A stretch of 34,442 nt of DNA from Bacteroidales bacterium (GCA_020860515.1 JAJBUG010000081.1:1-34442); one strand, 5' to 3'; counted from the first letter of the stretch, positions 15,621-22,931 are shown. The notes: generated by a model from the letters alone, not told the origin. Program-made: numbers and translations.

Positions 15621-17189
15621 ATGACACAGAGATTAAAATACCCCATAGGAATACAATCCTTCCCTAAGATTAGGGAGGGAAATTATGTGTACGTTGACAA
15701 AACTGCCGACATCTATAATCTTGTGACGTACGGGGCGGAGAGTGTATTTCTTAGCCGCCCGCGCCGTTTTGGAAAGAGTTTGCTTGTAAGCACCCTAAAA
15801 GCGTATTTCGAAGGACGAAAAGAGCTTTTTGAAGGTCTTGAAATCAGCAAGTTGGAAACCAAATGGGAGCAACATCCTGTAATGGTGATAAGCCTTGCCG
15901 GATTCAAAGGTGAAACTGTAGAGACGCTACAAGAATATCTTGATGTTCTTCTCAAGGAATATGAGAAAGAATACAATGTCAAAGTAGATGCCACTTCACC
16001 AGGCCCTCGCTTGATTTCTATTATCAAAACTATGCATCAGATCGCTGGACAGAAGCCAGTGGTCTTGATTGACGAGTATGATTCGCCACTGCTCAATGTG
16101 ATTGATGACACTCCATTGCTCGACAAGATACGCAATGCATTGCAAGCCTTTTATGCCCCTTTAAAGGACTTAGGGGAGATTTTGCGTTTCATATTCATTA
16201 CAGGCATAACAAAATTTTCACAAGTCAGCATTTTCAGCACACTAAACAATATTGACAATGTAAGTTTGTTCGACGAATGTTCTTCTATCTGTGGGATAAC
16301 AGTTGAAGAGATGATGAGCCAGATGGAGCCAGGAGTAGAGGCCTTAGCTGAGACTTATGGGATAAGTCTTGAAAATGCTGTGGAGAAACTCAAGGAATAC
16401 TACGATGGATACAAGTTCAGTGAAAATTCTCCAGAAATTCTTAATCCATTCAGTTTGGTGAAATGTTTCCAGTGGAAAAAATTCAAAGAATACTGGTTTG
16501 AATCAGGCACACCGTCTTATCTTAGAAAGATGCTTAAAAAATACAAAATTAAGCCTTCTAATATTGGTGGATTCGAAGCTCGTGCTACTGACTTTGACAC
16601 TCCTACAGAGAGCTTAACCAATATTGTGCCTCTCCTTTATCAAAGCGGCTACCTTACTATTAAAGGTTATGACCCATTGTCAGAAAAATACTTTCTTGAT
16701 ATCCCTAATAAGGAAGTTCGTGTAGGCCTAATGGATCAAATGCTGCCAAATTATATAATGGATCCAGGCATGACTCGCAATGAGATTGCGGATATGATTA
16801 GTTTAATATCAGCTGGGAAAATCAAGGAGTCTTTGGCAAGCCTCAAACAGTTCTTTGCAAGCGTGCCATATTGTGACAATATCAATTATGAGGGCCATTG
16901 GCAACAGATGCTCTATGTAGTTTTCTCCTTGTTTGGAGCCTATGCTGATGTGGAGGTACGCACTAAAGATGGCCGAGTAGATATGGCAATGGTGTATAAG
17001 AACACACTGTATCTCTGGGAAATAAAGATAGACAGTGACGCCAAAATCGCTCTACGTCAGATACAAGAGAAGAACTATGCTCTGCGTTTTCAACGTCTTG
17101 ATCTTCCGATAGTAAAAATAGGAATCAACTTCTCCACAAAGGATCGTACAATTATTGATTATCGAACCTCTACCCTGCCTAAAAAGTAA
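15621..17189 (+). CDS. AAA-ATPase_like / PDDEXK_9 protein, copy 2
   Basis: 522-residue paralogue of the protein at 11879-13471, aligning without gaps until the last few residues. The degenerate P-loop (Gly51-Lys52), Walker B (DEYD, 151-154) and C-terminal D...E-x-K (in GRVDMAM and LWEIKID) are all kept. About 30 substitutions distinguish the two, clustered at residues 76-175 and near the C-terminus, while residues 1-75 and a central block are identical even in DNA, a pattern of gene conversion. It ends TLPKK instead of the longer tail of copy 1. An AIM24-family gene follows after 18 bases on the same strand and is probably co-transcribed. Confidence 0.88.
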   Translation: MTQRLKYPIGIQSFPKIREGNYVYVDKTADIYNLVTYGAESVFLSRPRRFGKSLLVSTLKAYFEGRKELFEGLEISKLETKWEQHPVMVISLAGFKGETVETLQEYLDVLLKEYEKEYNVKVDATSPGPRLISIIKTMHQIAGQKPVVLIDEYDSPLLNVIDDTPLLDKIRNALQAFYAPLKDLGEILRFIFITGITKFSQVSIFSTLNNIDNVSLFDECSSICGITVEEMMSQMEPGVEALAETYGISLENAVEKLKEYYDGYKFSENSPEILNPFSLVKCFQWKKFKEYWFESGTPSYLRKMLKKYKIKPSNIGGFEARATDFDTPTESLTNIVPLLYQSGYLTIKGYDPLSEKYFLDIPNKEVRVGLMDQMLPNYIMDPGMTRNEIADMISLISAGKIKESLASLKQFFASVPYCDNINYEGHWQQMLYVVFSLFGAYADVEVRTKDGRVDMAMVYKNTLYLWEIKIDSDAKIALRQIQEKNYALRFQRLDLPIVKIGINFSTKDRTIIDYRTSTLPKK

Positions 17190-17207
17190 GAATTAAACAT
17201 TATAGAT

Positions 17208-17879
17208 ATGAATTGTGCGATTGTAGGAAACTTTGTAAACTATCTTGAGATAGAGTTAGCTCCTGGTGAAGAATTCTATGGACAAAGAGGAGCTTTAATA
17301 TGTTGTGATAATGGCATTGTCAAGGAAATTGGTCTCTCGGGAGGCGGTGGTATAGGACGAATGTTCGGAGCAAAGATTTCAGGGGAAGCTCTCTTCATCC
17401 TGCGCTTTATCAACCAATCACATCAAACGCAGAAGCTGACACTGGGTAGCCGATGCTCAATAACTCCAATCAACATACAAGATGAATCTATTATATGTCA
17501 TAAAGGAGTATATACTGCATCAAACAAATTGGTAAAAGTGACCACTAAGGTCTCATTGTCTGGAATGATTGGTGGCATGGGATTGTTCCTGCAAAAGATT
17601 TCGGGTACATCTACAGTATTTCTCGATAGTATAGGGAAGCCAATTGTCAAGGAGTTGCAAGTAGGTGAGGTGATTCAGGTAGATGAAGATCATATAATAG
17701 CCTTGCAGGGAATTTCTGAGGACCAATTGGAGGCTTCATGGTCGCTAAAGAATGCATTTGGTGGTGAGGGCCTAAGTGTGCTGAAAATCTATGGCCCTGG
17801 GACGGTATATTTAAGCCCTGGCGCACTTCGAGGAAAAACTGGTGCGCAAGCCTTGAATTTCCTCGATGCCTTATTCTGA
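17208..17879 (+). CDS. AIM24 family protein
   Basis: 223-residue protein of the AIM24/TIGR00266 family. Visible are the N-terminal ELAPGEEFYGQRGALI strand, the glycine-rich linker (LSGGGGIGRMFG), the middle GVYTASNKLVKVTTKVS segment and GTVYLSPGA near the end, all usual in the family. There is no signal peptide or membrane helix. The name comes from a yeast mitochondrial inner-membrane protein; the bacterial role is unsettled, though relatives occur with membrane-stress and SPFH genes. It starts 18 bases after the AAA/PD-(D/E)XK copy 2 and converges with the exonuclease gene. It has no counterpart in the left duplicate. Confidence 0.85.
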   Translation: MNCAIVGNFVNYLEIELAPGEEFYGQRGALICCDNGIVKEIGLSGGGGIGRMFGAKISGEALFILRFINQSHQTQKLTLGSRCSITPINIQDESIICHKGVYTASNKLVKVTTKVSLSGMIGGMGLFLQKISGTSTVFLDSIGKPIVKELQVGEVIQVDEDHIIALQGISEDQLEASWSLKNAFGGEGLSVLKIYGPGTVYLSPGALRGKTGAQALNFLDALF

Positions 17880-17885
17880 CTATAA

Positions 17886-17907
17886 CTCTCTTACATTCAA
17901 AAGAGAG
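17886..17907. repeat. Hairpin between convergent genes
   Basis: CTCTCTT (17886-17892) and AAGAGAG (17901-17907) form a 7-base stem. The stretch TTACATTCAAA across its loop, followed by GAAAAT, resembles one unit of the 32-bp array at 14778-14955, which occupies the equivalent place beside the truncated exonuclease. It may serve both convergent genes as a weak terminator; there is no proper T-run. Confidence 0.45.
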
Positions 17908-17930
17908 AAAATAACTTTATAAGGGAGTTT

Positions 17931-18446
17931 TTATAGTGTGTCTTCGAGTTCGCGGAGGTAGAGGCGGGCGCACATTTCGGCATCATCACCAGCGCGATGA
18001 TGAGTGCCCTCGGGGATGCCAAGTTGGGCGCAGAGATGCCCTAACTTGTTACACCTGAAAGCATAAGTGCGACGAGCGCGACGCAGCGAGCAGTCCCATC
18101 GCAGGGCAGGGAGATGAACATTGTAAAATTTGGCAGCTTGATTGAGGCATCCTCGGTCAAATCCAGCATTGTGAGCCACCATTAGGTCAATATCATCGAG
18201 ATACAATCGCTCGATTTCCTCCCATACCTGTGGAAAATCAGGCGCGTTCTCAGTGTCCTCGGGGTGAATGCCATGCACCCGCACATTATAATAACTGTAG
18301 CGATTGTCCTCAGGCCTTACCAGCCATGAGCGAGTTTCGATAATATGTCCATGAATCACCACGCAAATTCCAACTTCGCAAATCGAATGTCGTTTGCCAG
18401 TAGCAGTTTCAAAATCAATAGCCAGGAAATTTATATCAGTAGTCAT
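17931..18446 (-). CDS. DEDDh 3'-5' exonuclease (DnaQ-like)
   Basis: Stand-alone exonuclease domain of 171 residues that would remove nucleotides from 3' ends with two metal ions. Motif I is at 10-14 (IDFETA; Asp11, Glu13), motif II at 92-97 (HNAGFD; Asp97) and motif III at 150-155 (His150, Asp155) in HRAGDDAEMCARL, the DEDDh pattern. The length fits single-domain relatives of DNA polymerase III epsilon or RNase T-type enzymes; substrate preference cannot be read from sequence. Its promoter is at 18497-18528. A truncated second copy lies at 14993-15229, showing that this gene marked the right-hand limit of the duplication. Confidence 0.9.
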   Translation of the reverse strand: MTTDINFLAIDFETATGKRHSICEVGICVVIHGHIIETRSWLVRPEDNRYSYYNVRVHGIHPEDTENAPDFPQVWEEIERLYLDDIDLMVAHNAGFDRGCLNQAAKFYNVHLPALRWDCSLRRARRTYAFRCNKLGHLCAQLGIPEGTHHRAGDDAEMCARLYLRELEDTL

Positions 18447-18496
18447 AAAGAAGGTCTATATAAAGTCATAAGAAAGGTCTATATAAAAATGTAGTA

Positions 18497-18528
18497 CAAA
18501 ATTACGAAATAATCTTCAAATTACCAAA
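18497..18528 (-). promoter_or_regulatory. Promoter of the exonuclease gene
   Basis: On the minus strand, -33 TTTG (18525-18528), 20-base spacer, -7 TAATTTTG (18497-18504). The leader to the start at 18446 contains two direct copies of AAGGTCTATATAAA on the plus strand, about 22-23 bases apart. Confidence 0.65.
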
Positions 18529-18604
18529 TGCTCCCTCCAGCGTAAGGAAATCAGAAATCATTAATCCTGTTAGATTTGTTATAATAGAATAAAGGAGATT
18601 AGTT

Positions 18605-19060
18605 ATGAAAACATTTAGGTCAAAAATTGATTGGTGGATTTGGGTAGGCATACTTGTGATTTTAGCTTTGATATTCACCCCAATGTTCGTTTATGACGAT
18701 GGCGATTGGTGGATATTATTGGCTTGCATCGTGGTGTGCCTGATTCCGCCAGTGTGGATGATTTGGAGAGTAAAATATGTGATAAGTGGTGACACATTGA
18801 TAGTGTATAACATAAACAATAAATCACGATACCCTATATCTAAAATCAAGACCATCATAAAGAGCAGGAACCTGTTGCCAGGACCAGCCTTGTCGCATGA
18901 TAGGATAAATATTATATTTGATGGCAGCGTGGTGGTGCGTTATGGCACTTTTCGCTCGAAGAGCATAGGAGTGCCATTGGTGGTGTCGCCATGTCACCAA
19001 TCGGAATTTATAAAGGATCTTACATCAATTAATCCATCAATTCAATTGAAAGGGTTTTAA
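18605..19060 (+). CDS. Small membrane protein with bPH_4 domain
   Basis: 151-residue protein with two N-terminal membrane helices (about 9-28 and 35-53) followed by a bacterial PH-like domain of the bPH_4 (former DUF1200) type. Typical family elements are YVISGDTLIVYN, ISKIKTI, the GPALSHDRINI segment (family: pAlS..Rl.I), VVSPCHQSEFI and a final INPSI. It should sit in the inner membrane with the PH-like fold on one face; ligand and role are unknown. The ATG follows an AAAGGAG ribosome-binding site nine bases upstream, and TAGATTTG at 18571-18578 is a possible -7 box without a clear -33. It appears to be transcribed alone. Confidence 0.82.
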   Translation: MKTFRSKIDWWIWVGILVILALIFTPMFVYDDGDWWILLACIVVCLIPPVWMIWRVKYVISGDTLIVYNINNKSRYPISKIKTIIKSRNLLPGPALSHDRINIIFDGSVVVRYGTFRSKSIGVPLVVSPCHQSEFIKDLTSINPSIQLKGF

Positions 19061-19100
19061 CGAGGTATCAGTCAAAACAAATTCAAGATTTGTCGATTAA

Positions 19101-19133
19101 TTTGTGTAAATTAGGAATTTTTAATTATATTTG
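19101..19133 (+). promoter_or_regulatory. Promoter of the secreted repeat protein gene
   Basis: -33 TTTG (19101-19104), 21-base spacer, -7 TATATTTG (19126-19133). The -7 box overlaps the left arm of an 18-bp inverted repeat. Confidence 0.75.
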
Positions 19134-19174
19134 CAACCGATAGAGCGCAATTGTGTTCTATCGGTTGCAAATAT
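19127..19174. repeat. 18-bp perfect inverted repeat over promoter and leader
   Basis: Arms 19127-19144 and 19157-19174 are exact reverse complements with a 12-base loop. The left arm begins inside the -7 box and the right arm ends 25 bases before the ATG at 19200. It could be an operator in DNA or a hairpin at the very 5' end of the RNA. Confidence 0.85.
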
Positions 19175-19199
19175 TTCAATCACTTAATACCAATTTACG

Positions 19200-20297
19200 A
19201 TGAAGAAACTTTACTTTCTTGCCACGGCTGCCTTAATGGCTGGTAGCGCAATGGCCGATGACTTGGTGTATGAGTCAATCGGCACCGGTTCGTTTCAGGA
19301 CGGCCTGATTGAATGCATATGCGGCGTCACATCCGAGGCTTGGGCTATCGATGTGCAGCAGTGCACCACCGATGAGAATCTCTACCGCATCGAAAATCCC
19401 TACGCTGCTGAGGCTTGCCCATTCGATTGGGATGCCATTGGGATTGCCTTTGATCAAGCTCGTGCTGCCGAGTATGACTATTGGTACATCGACTGCACCA
19501 ACACAACAGCTGTAACGTGGAGCACCTTCTATCCAGGGCTCTCAATAGCAGACACAGGTTATGAAATAGGTGTATTTTATGACAACCGTTATGCCGCCTA
19601 CGAGTGTTCAACATTTGCCGATGGCATCATCAAGGCGGTGCCTTATTCTCTATACACATGGTGGAGCGATGCTGACTGGGGATATTTCAATACTATAGTG
19701 TATCTGCCGGGTGTGGAACCAGAGACATGGAATTATGTTTACCAAGCCAAGTACACTGATGGCTTTTGGAGCCTCTACACAGAGACTGAGCCACAGAGCT
19801 GGATGGTAAATGTATATGAAAGCTCGCTTACTCCGGGACTTCTCCGCGTAGAGAATCCTTATCTGGCTGCCACATGTCCGCTCGATTTTGGTGATGTAGT
19901 GGTTGGTCCATCAGGCGATACTTTCTGGGAAATTGATGCTACCGACCCTGATGCTATCTGGCAAACCAATATCTATTTCAGCACTGGAGTAGAAATCCTA
20001 TCGGGTTATCCAGTATTTTTCTACCAAGAAATAAAGGCTACCCAAGAAGCCAAGGTCATCACATGGGCAGCTGAGGCACTGGGCGCATGGTATATGTATT
20101 CGAATAGCAGCTATACTTATCTGAATGAGACTGTGCTTGAGCTCGATGCTACTGAGGGCATAAGTTGCATTGCAACTGAGAGCCAAGAAGCTCCTGTATA
20201 TTACAATCTCCAGGGCATACGCATGGACAATGCCACGGCTCCAGGCATTTACATCAAGAAGCAAGGCAATGCCTCATCAAAGGTTCTTGTGAAGTAA
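19200..20297 (+). CDS. Secreted two-repeat protein with Por-type C-terminal tail
   Basis: 365-residue exported protein not recognised beyond its architecture. Residues 1-19 are a signal peptide ending SAMA. The body holds two diverged repeats: about 23-82 (YESIGTGSFQDGLI ... LYRIENPYAAEACPFDW) and 180-235 (YQAKYTDGFWSLYT ... LLRVENPYLAATCPLDF), each with a WxxxV core and an (R)xENPYxAxxCP signature. The C-terminus (VYYNLQGIRMDNATAPGIYI then KVLVK) matches the short tail common on Prevotella and related secreted proteins and resembling type IX secretion signals. It has a strong promoter overlapping an inverted repeat and a good terminator, so it is a single-gene unit. It is probably extracellular or surface located. 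Confidence 0.75.
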   Translation: MKKLYFLATAALMAGSAMADDLVYESIGTGSFQDGLIECICGVTSEAWAIDVQQCTTDENLYRIENPYAAEACPFDWDAIGIAFDQARAAEYDYWYIDCTNTTAVTWSTFYPGLSIADTGYEIGVFYDNRYAAYECSTFADGIIKAVPYSLYTWWSDADWGYFNTIVYLPGVEPETWNYVYQAKYTDGFWSLYTETEPQSWMVNVYESSLTPGLLRVENPYLAATCPLDFGDVVVGPSGDTFWEIDATDPDAIWQTNIYFSTGVEILSGYPVFFYQEIKATQEAKVITWAAEALGAWYMYSNSSYTYLNETVLELDATEGISCIATESQEAPVYYNLQGIRMDNATAPGIYIKKQGNASSKVLVK

Positions 20298-20319
20298 AAC
20301 CTCAAAAAACACTGCTTCC

Positions 20320-20355
20320 ATAGCCCTTGGCCAAGCCAAGGGCTATAATTTTATT
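20320..20355 (+). terminator. Terminator of the secreted repeat protein gene
   Basis: Perfect 12-base stem (20320-20331 with 20335-20346, ATAGCCCTTGGC arm), loop CAA, then an AT-rich tail AATTTTATT. It lies 22 bases past the stop codon. Confidence 0.85.
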
Positions 20356-20371
20356 AAAAAATGCAAATTAA

Positions 20372-20403
20372 TTTGGTGGTTCCAAAAATAATGCCTAACT
20401 TTG
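20372..20403 (+). promoter_or_regulatory. Promoter of tRNA-Glu
   Basis: -33 TTTG (20372-20375), 20-base spacer, -7 TAACTTTG (20396-20403), 16 bases before the mature tRNA 5' end. Confidence 0.8.
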
Positions 20404-20419
20404 CACTGTCAAAAAACAA

Positions 20420-20492
20420 GGCGCTATAGTGTAGCGGTCTAGCACGCCGCCCTCTCACGGCGGAAACCCGGGTTCGAGTCCCGGTAGCGCTA
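20420..20492 (+). tRNA. tRNA-Glu, anticodon CTC
   Basis: A 73-base cloverleaf. The acceptor stem GGCGCTA pairs with TAGCGCT (G-U at the first pair), the anticodon stem-loop is CCGCC-CTCTCAC-GGCGG with CTC at 34-36, and the T arm is CGGG-TTCGAGT-CCCG. The discriminator base is A and the CCA end is not encoded. The anticodon arm matches bacterial tRNA-Glu closely. CTC reads GAG only and would supplement a UUC-bearing tRNA elsewhere. It is flanked by its own promoter and terminator. Confidence 0.95.
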
Positions 20493-20502
20493 CTCCCCAA
20501 TT

Positions 20503-20537
20503 GAAGCTTATCATTCGTGATAAGCTTCTTCTTTTTT
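20503..20537 (+). terminator. Terminator of tRNA-Glu
   Basis: Perfect 11-base stem GAAGCTTATCA / TGATAAGCTTC with a TTCG tetraloop, followed by TTCTTTTTT. Confidence 0.93.
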
Positions 20538-20611
20538 AATCAAGGTTGATTGTCTTTGGTTTTGCTCGCAGTCGGCTTCGCGATGTCTATTGGTAGCCGG
20601 CTGAGGAATAA

Positions 20612-20862
20612 GCAAAAATGAGGTGCCTCAGCGGCGCCTCATTTTTTGCAAACCTAAAATAATCTACCGGATTTTCAAGATTGGTTGGTCAGATTGTCGT
20701 CATTGGCATGATGAAGATGGATAGCCATTCTGATGGGTGATAAGTGAATCTCTGCTTCTTCTAATTCTAAAATTACCTTCAAATTTACCTTCTAATGTTG
20801 AAACTGTATACTTAAATTCTGTTATTGGTTGTCAATCTCTAATCATTGTCGTATCTGTAACA
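20612..20862 (-). ncRNA. Candidate small RNA of about 250 bases
   Basis: A minus-strand promoter (-33 TTG at 20896-20898, 20-base spacer, -7 TAACTTTG at 20868-20875) points into a region without a convincing reading frame that ends at a strong hairpin (20612-20649; stem ATGAGGCGCC / GGCACCTCAT with one G-U pair, flanked by A- and T-runs) that works as an intrinsic terminator. No known RNA family was recognised. Alternatively it is a decayed gene that kept its promoter. Confidence 0.35.
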
Positions 20863-20867
20863 CATTG

Positions 20868-20898
20868 CAAAGTTAATGCAATAATTCAGGCTTGTCAA
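20868..20898 (-). promoter_or_regulatory. Minus-strand promoter for the candidate small RNA
   Basis: TTG, 20-base spacer, TAACTTTG on the minus strand, located about 100 bases beyond the stop codon of the DUF6377 gene, with no annotated gene downstream. Confidence 0.5.
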
Positions 20899-21001
20899 TA
20901 CCATATAGTTGAAATCAAGTGTTTTCAAAGGGTGACAATGTTGGCAGTCAATGATTTAAGTCACTGACTGGGCCGAAAAAATCAAGTGGTAGAATAGTGG
21001 A

Positions 21002-22618
21002 TTATTGGGCCTTTCCGATGGTCATTATGGCCTCTTCGAGACGGTCGCGGTCGCCAAGGGCCTTGTTGCGTATGCGAGTGCGATAGGTGTAGATGGTAGC
21101 CACCGAGTAGCGCAGGAACTGTGCGATCTTGGCGCTGTCGGTGATTCCAAGGCGGATTAGGGCGAATATGCGAAGCTCGGTGTTGAGCTGCCCTGGTGTC
21201 TTGGGCTGGATCTGCTCGTCAGGCTGTAGCAAGGCATTGAAATCTTCCACGAACGTCGGGAACATCTTCAGGAATGTCTCATCAAAACTTGCGTAGAAAC
21301 TGCGTATCTCCTCATCCACAGCACCCAGGCTCTTGTTGTACTTCTTCAGTTCCTCGATTGAGCCCGACTTGGCTATCTTAGCCAGACTCTTGCGGTAATG
21401 ATCGAGCCTATCGATATAGACCGAGCATTGATCCATATACTGGGCTATGTATTCTTGCTTAAGACTCGAACTTTCTTTCAAGGCTTGATTGGTTATGATC
21501 AGCTGCTCGTTGGCTGATGCCAATTCTTTACGAGCTTGGGAAAGAGTGCGCATTTCGCGGAAAAGCCAAAATAGAGCTCCGGCCAACAGGGCGGCAAAAA
21601 TGCAAGCCGGCACCAACGCCCAGCGGAGATGGCTGCGCTGACTCTCAATCTGGCCAAGGTAAGTTTCGTTAACGGCTTTGAAGATCTGATTGACTTCGAG
21701 CATGCGCATTCTTGCATTGCAATCTACCGCGTCGTCCATGCAAAGGCGCAGATATTGGTATGCATGGTCGATGTCGCCCTGCTCATAGAGCAGGATAGCC
21801 AGCTTGCGCAGAGAGATGTATTCTTTGGTACCCGATTGCATGTCGCCAATGGCCGAGATTAACAGTTGGCGCATTTGGTTGTCGGTGTCGCCCAACATTC
21901 GGTATGATTCCGAGAGGGTGTACGAGGGTATGCCGAGGGCTCGGGGACTGTCCATCTGAGCCCCCATGTAAGGCATTAGCGAATCTATTCCTTGCTGAGG
22001 ATGGCCATGGGCATTTAGCTGGTCGCATACTACTACGGCCTTGCTCACTGTGCCATCTTCGTAAGTGGTCAGCAGAGAGTCACGGTATTGGTCGGTGAGG
22101 GTGAAATACCGATGTTTGTCTTCGGGACGCAGTGCATAATCAGCCATAAGGCCATAGGTTGCCCGGTACACATGATAATAATATCGCTTCAAGTCCTCAG
22201 TCACCTCGTTGGGATTGATGCCGTCGGCTATTTCCAGGGCCTCCTTATACATGCCTAAGATGCTAAGTGTGTTGGCAGTGGTTAGCTTGGCTTGAAGCTG
22301 CAAGTTAGTATCCTTTGATTTCGCTGCAATCTCTTCGCGCAGGCGGCAAACTGCCAGCGCCGAATCAGTGTTATAGGCGTCATACTCGTCGAGAAGCTGG
22401 CCCAAGAGGTAGAACCGCTCGCGGTAGGTGGCAGCTTTCAGGTATTGGTTGCGCAGCGAGGCTATGCCCTGCTCTTTTTGCTGCAGGTACATGTTTCGCT
22501 GGCTGATTTGCACATCCAGGGTGTCAATCAGCTGTTGTATATCTTGGGGTAGGGCGCCAAGCATCTGCAGGCAAGAGGCAAGAAATAAGGCGACAATGAA
22601 TGTAATTCGTGGTAACAT
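21002..22618 (-). CDS. DUF6377 membrane regulator with TPR-like sensor and HTH-like tail
   Basis: 538-residue protein typical of Bacteroidales. The start at 22618 gives a signal peptide or anchor (1-22), a helical TPR-like region (about 25-325) probably in the periplasm, one membrane helix at 333-353, a coiled coil (355-420), and a cytoplasmic C-terminus with a LuxR-like helix-turn-helix pattern at about 480-520 (ELRIFALIRLGITDSAKIAQFL then SVATIYTYRTRIRNKAL). This order suggests a one-protein transmembrane signal device that senses outside the cytoplasm and acts on DNA or a partner inside. An upstream in-frame extension to 22906 would overlap rpmH and was rejected. Its promoter (22624-22654) ends only five bases before the ATG. 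The target is unknown. Confidence 0.88.
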   Translation of the reverse strand: MLPRITFIVALFLASCLQMLGALPQDIQQLIDTLDVQISQRNMYLQQKEQGIASLRNQYLKAATYRERFYLLGQLLDEYDAYNTDSALAVCRLREEIAAKSKDTNLQLQAKLTTANTLSILGMYKEALEIADGINPNEVTEDLKRYYYHVYRATYGLMADYALRPEDKHRYFTLTDQYRDSLLTTYEDGTVSKAVVVCDQLNAHGHPQQGIDSLMPYMGAQMDSPRALGIPSYTLSESYRMLGDTDNQMRQLLISAIGDMQSGTKEYISLRKLAILLYEQGDIDHAYQYLRLCMDDAVDCNARMRMLEVNQIFKAVNETYLGQIESQRSHLRWALVPACIFAALLAGALFWLFREMRTLSQARKELASANEQLIITNQALKESSSLKQEYIAQYMDQCSVYIDRLDHYRKSLAKIAKSGSIEELKKYNKSLGAVDEEIRSFYASFDETFLKMFPTFVEDFNALLQPDEQIQPKTPGQLNTELRIFALIRLGITDSAKIAQFLRYSVATIYTYRTRIRNKALGDRDRLEEAIMTIGKAQ

Positions 22619-22623
22619 GGTTG

Positions 22624-22654
22624 CAAATTTAGTAAAAATCCCCGAATTACCAAA
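22624..22654 (-). promoter_or_regulatory. Promoter of the DUF6377 gene, probably leaderless
   Basis: On the minus strand, -33 TTTG (22651-22654), 19-base spacer, -7 TAAATTTG (22624-22631). The ATG begins at 22618, six bases beyond the end of the -7 box, so transcription would start at or next to the start codon. Confidence 0.75.
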
Positions 22655-22655
22655 A

Positions 22656-22682
22656 TAAAAAAGCCACCCTCTGCAGGGTGGC
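22656..22682 (-). terminator. Terminator of rpmH
   Basis: Minus-strand stem GCCACCCT / AGGGTGGC (22675-22682 with 22663-22670), four-base loop, then TTTTTT. It separates rpmH from the DUF6377 gene, whose promoter lies immediately beyond. Confidence 0.93.
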
Positions 22683-22707
22683 GCTCCAAAAGGGGTATTG
22701 TGAGCAA

Positions 22708-22863
22708 TTACTTGCTGCCAATTTCGCTTGATACGGTCAGGCGCTTGCGGCCCTTGGCGCGACGGCGGCTCAGCACCTTGCGGCCATTGGCGGTTGACAT
22801 TCTCTCGCGGAAGCCGTGCTTGTTCACGCGCTTGCGGTTGTGGGGTTGGAAAGTTCTTTTCAT
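22708..22863 (-). CDS. rpmH: 50S ribosomal protein L34
   Basis: 51-residue, very basic ribosomal protein of the large subunit, beginning [19 protein letters not shown] and containing [20 protein letters not shown], the L34 signature. The C-terminus is a few residues longer than the E. coli form. It lies 68 bases downstream of rplS on the same strand and ahead of a strong terminator, so the two ribosomal genes are probably co-transcribed from the rplS promoter; no separate promoter was found in the gap. The more usual neighbours of rpmH (rnpA, dnaA) are absent. Confidence 0.97.
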   Translation of the reverse strand: MKRTFQPHNRKRVNKHGFRERMSTANGRKVLSRRRAKGRKRLTVSSEIGSK

Positions 22864-22931
22864 CGTCGTGACTAATTTTTAGTAGCTTTAATGCTGTGTT
22901 ACACAATGATCATTACACCTGGGTCGTGATC

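Larger units (their letters stand above)
15230..15845 (+). repeat. 616-bp perfect direct repeat, right copy
   Basis: Second copy of 11488-12103. The left boundary is sharp: the truncated exonuclease reads ...ccagca and the lipoprotein sequence continues gtcatt; the two parents share only a short CCAG-N-A around the breakpoint. Confidence 0.9.
20493..21001. other. Gene-free stretch of 509 bases
   Basis: It holds the tRNA terminator (20503-20537), a strong hairpin (20612-20649) and a complete minus-strand promoter (20868-20898) aimed at that hairpin, treated separately as a possible small RNA. Reading frames here are short and show no protein-like features. A minus-strand segment at 20700-20831 is open for 43 codons with protein-like composition but has no start codon and could be a gene remnant. 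Confidence 0.55.

Noticed and set aside
11488..15845. Composite transposon or insertion sequence as cause of the duplicated blocks
   Set aside because: No transposase or terminal inverted repeats are visible at the ends; the breakpoint shows only a few bases of microhomology.
20737..20967. Plus-strand open frame of 76 codons after tRNA-Glu
   Set aside because: Composition is not protein-like, there is no ribosome-binding site, and a convincing promoter points the other way.
20493..21001. Integrated element using the tRNA-Glu 3' end as attachment site
   Set aside because: No repeat of the tRNA 3' end and no integrase gene were found in the window.
22619..22906. Upstream extension of the DUF6377 protein
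   Set aside because: The extension is the opposite reading of the rpmH gene and terminator; a signal peptide begins exactly at the start at 22618.
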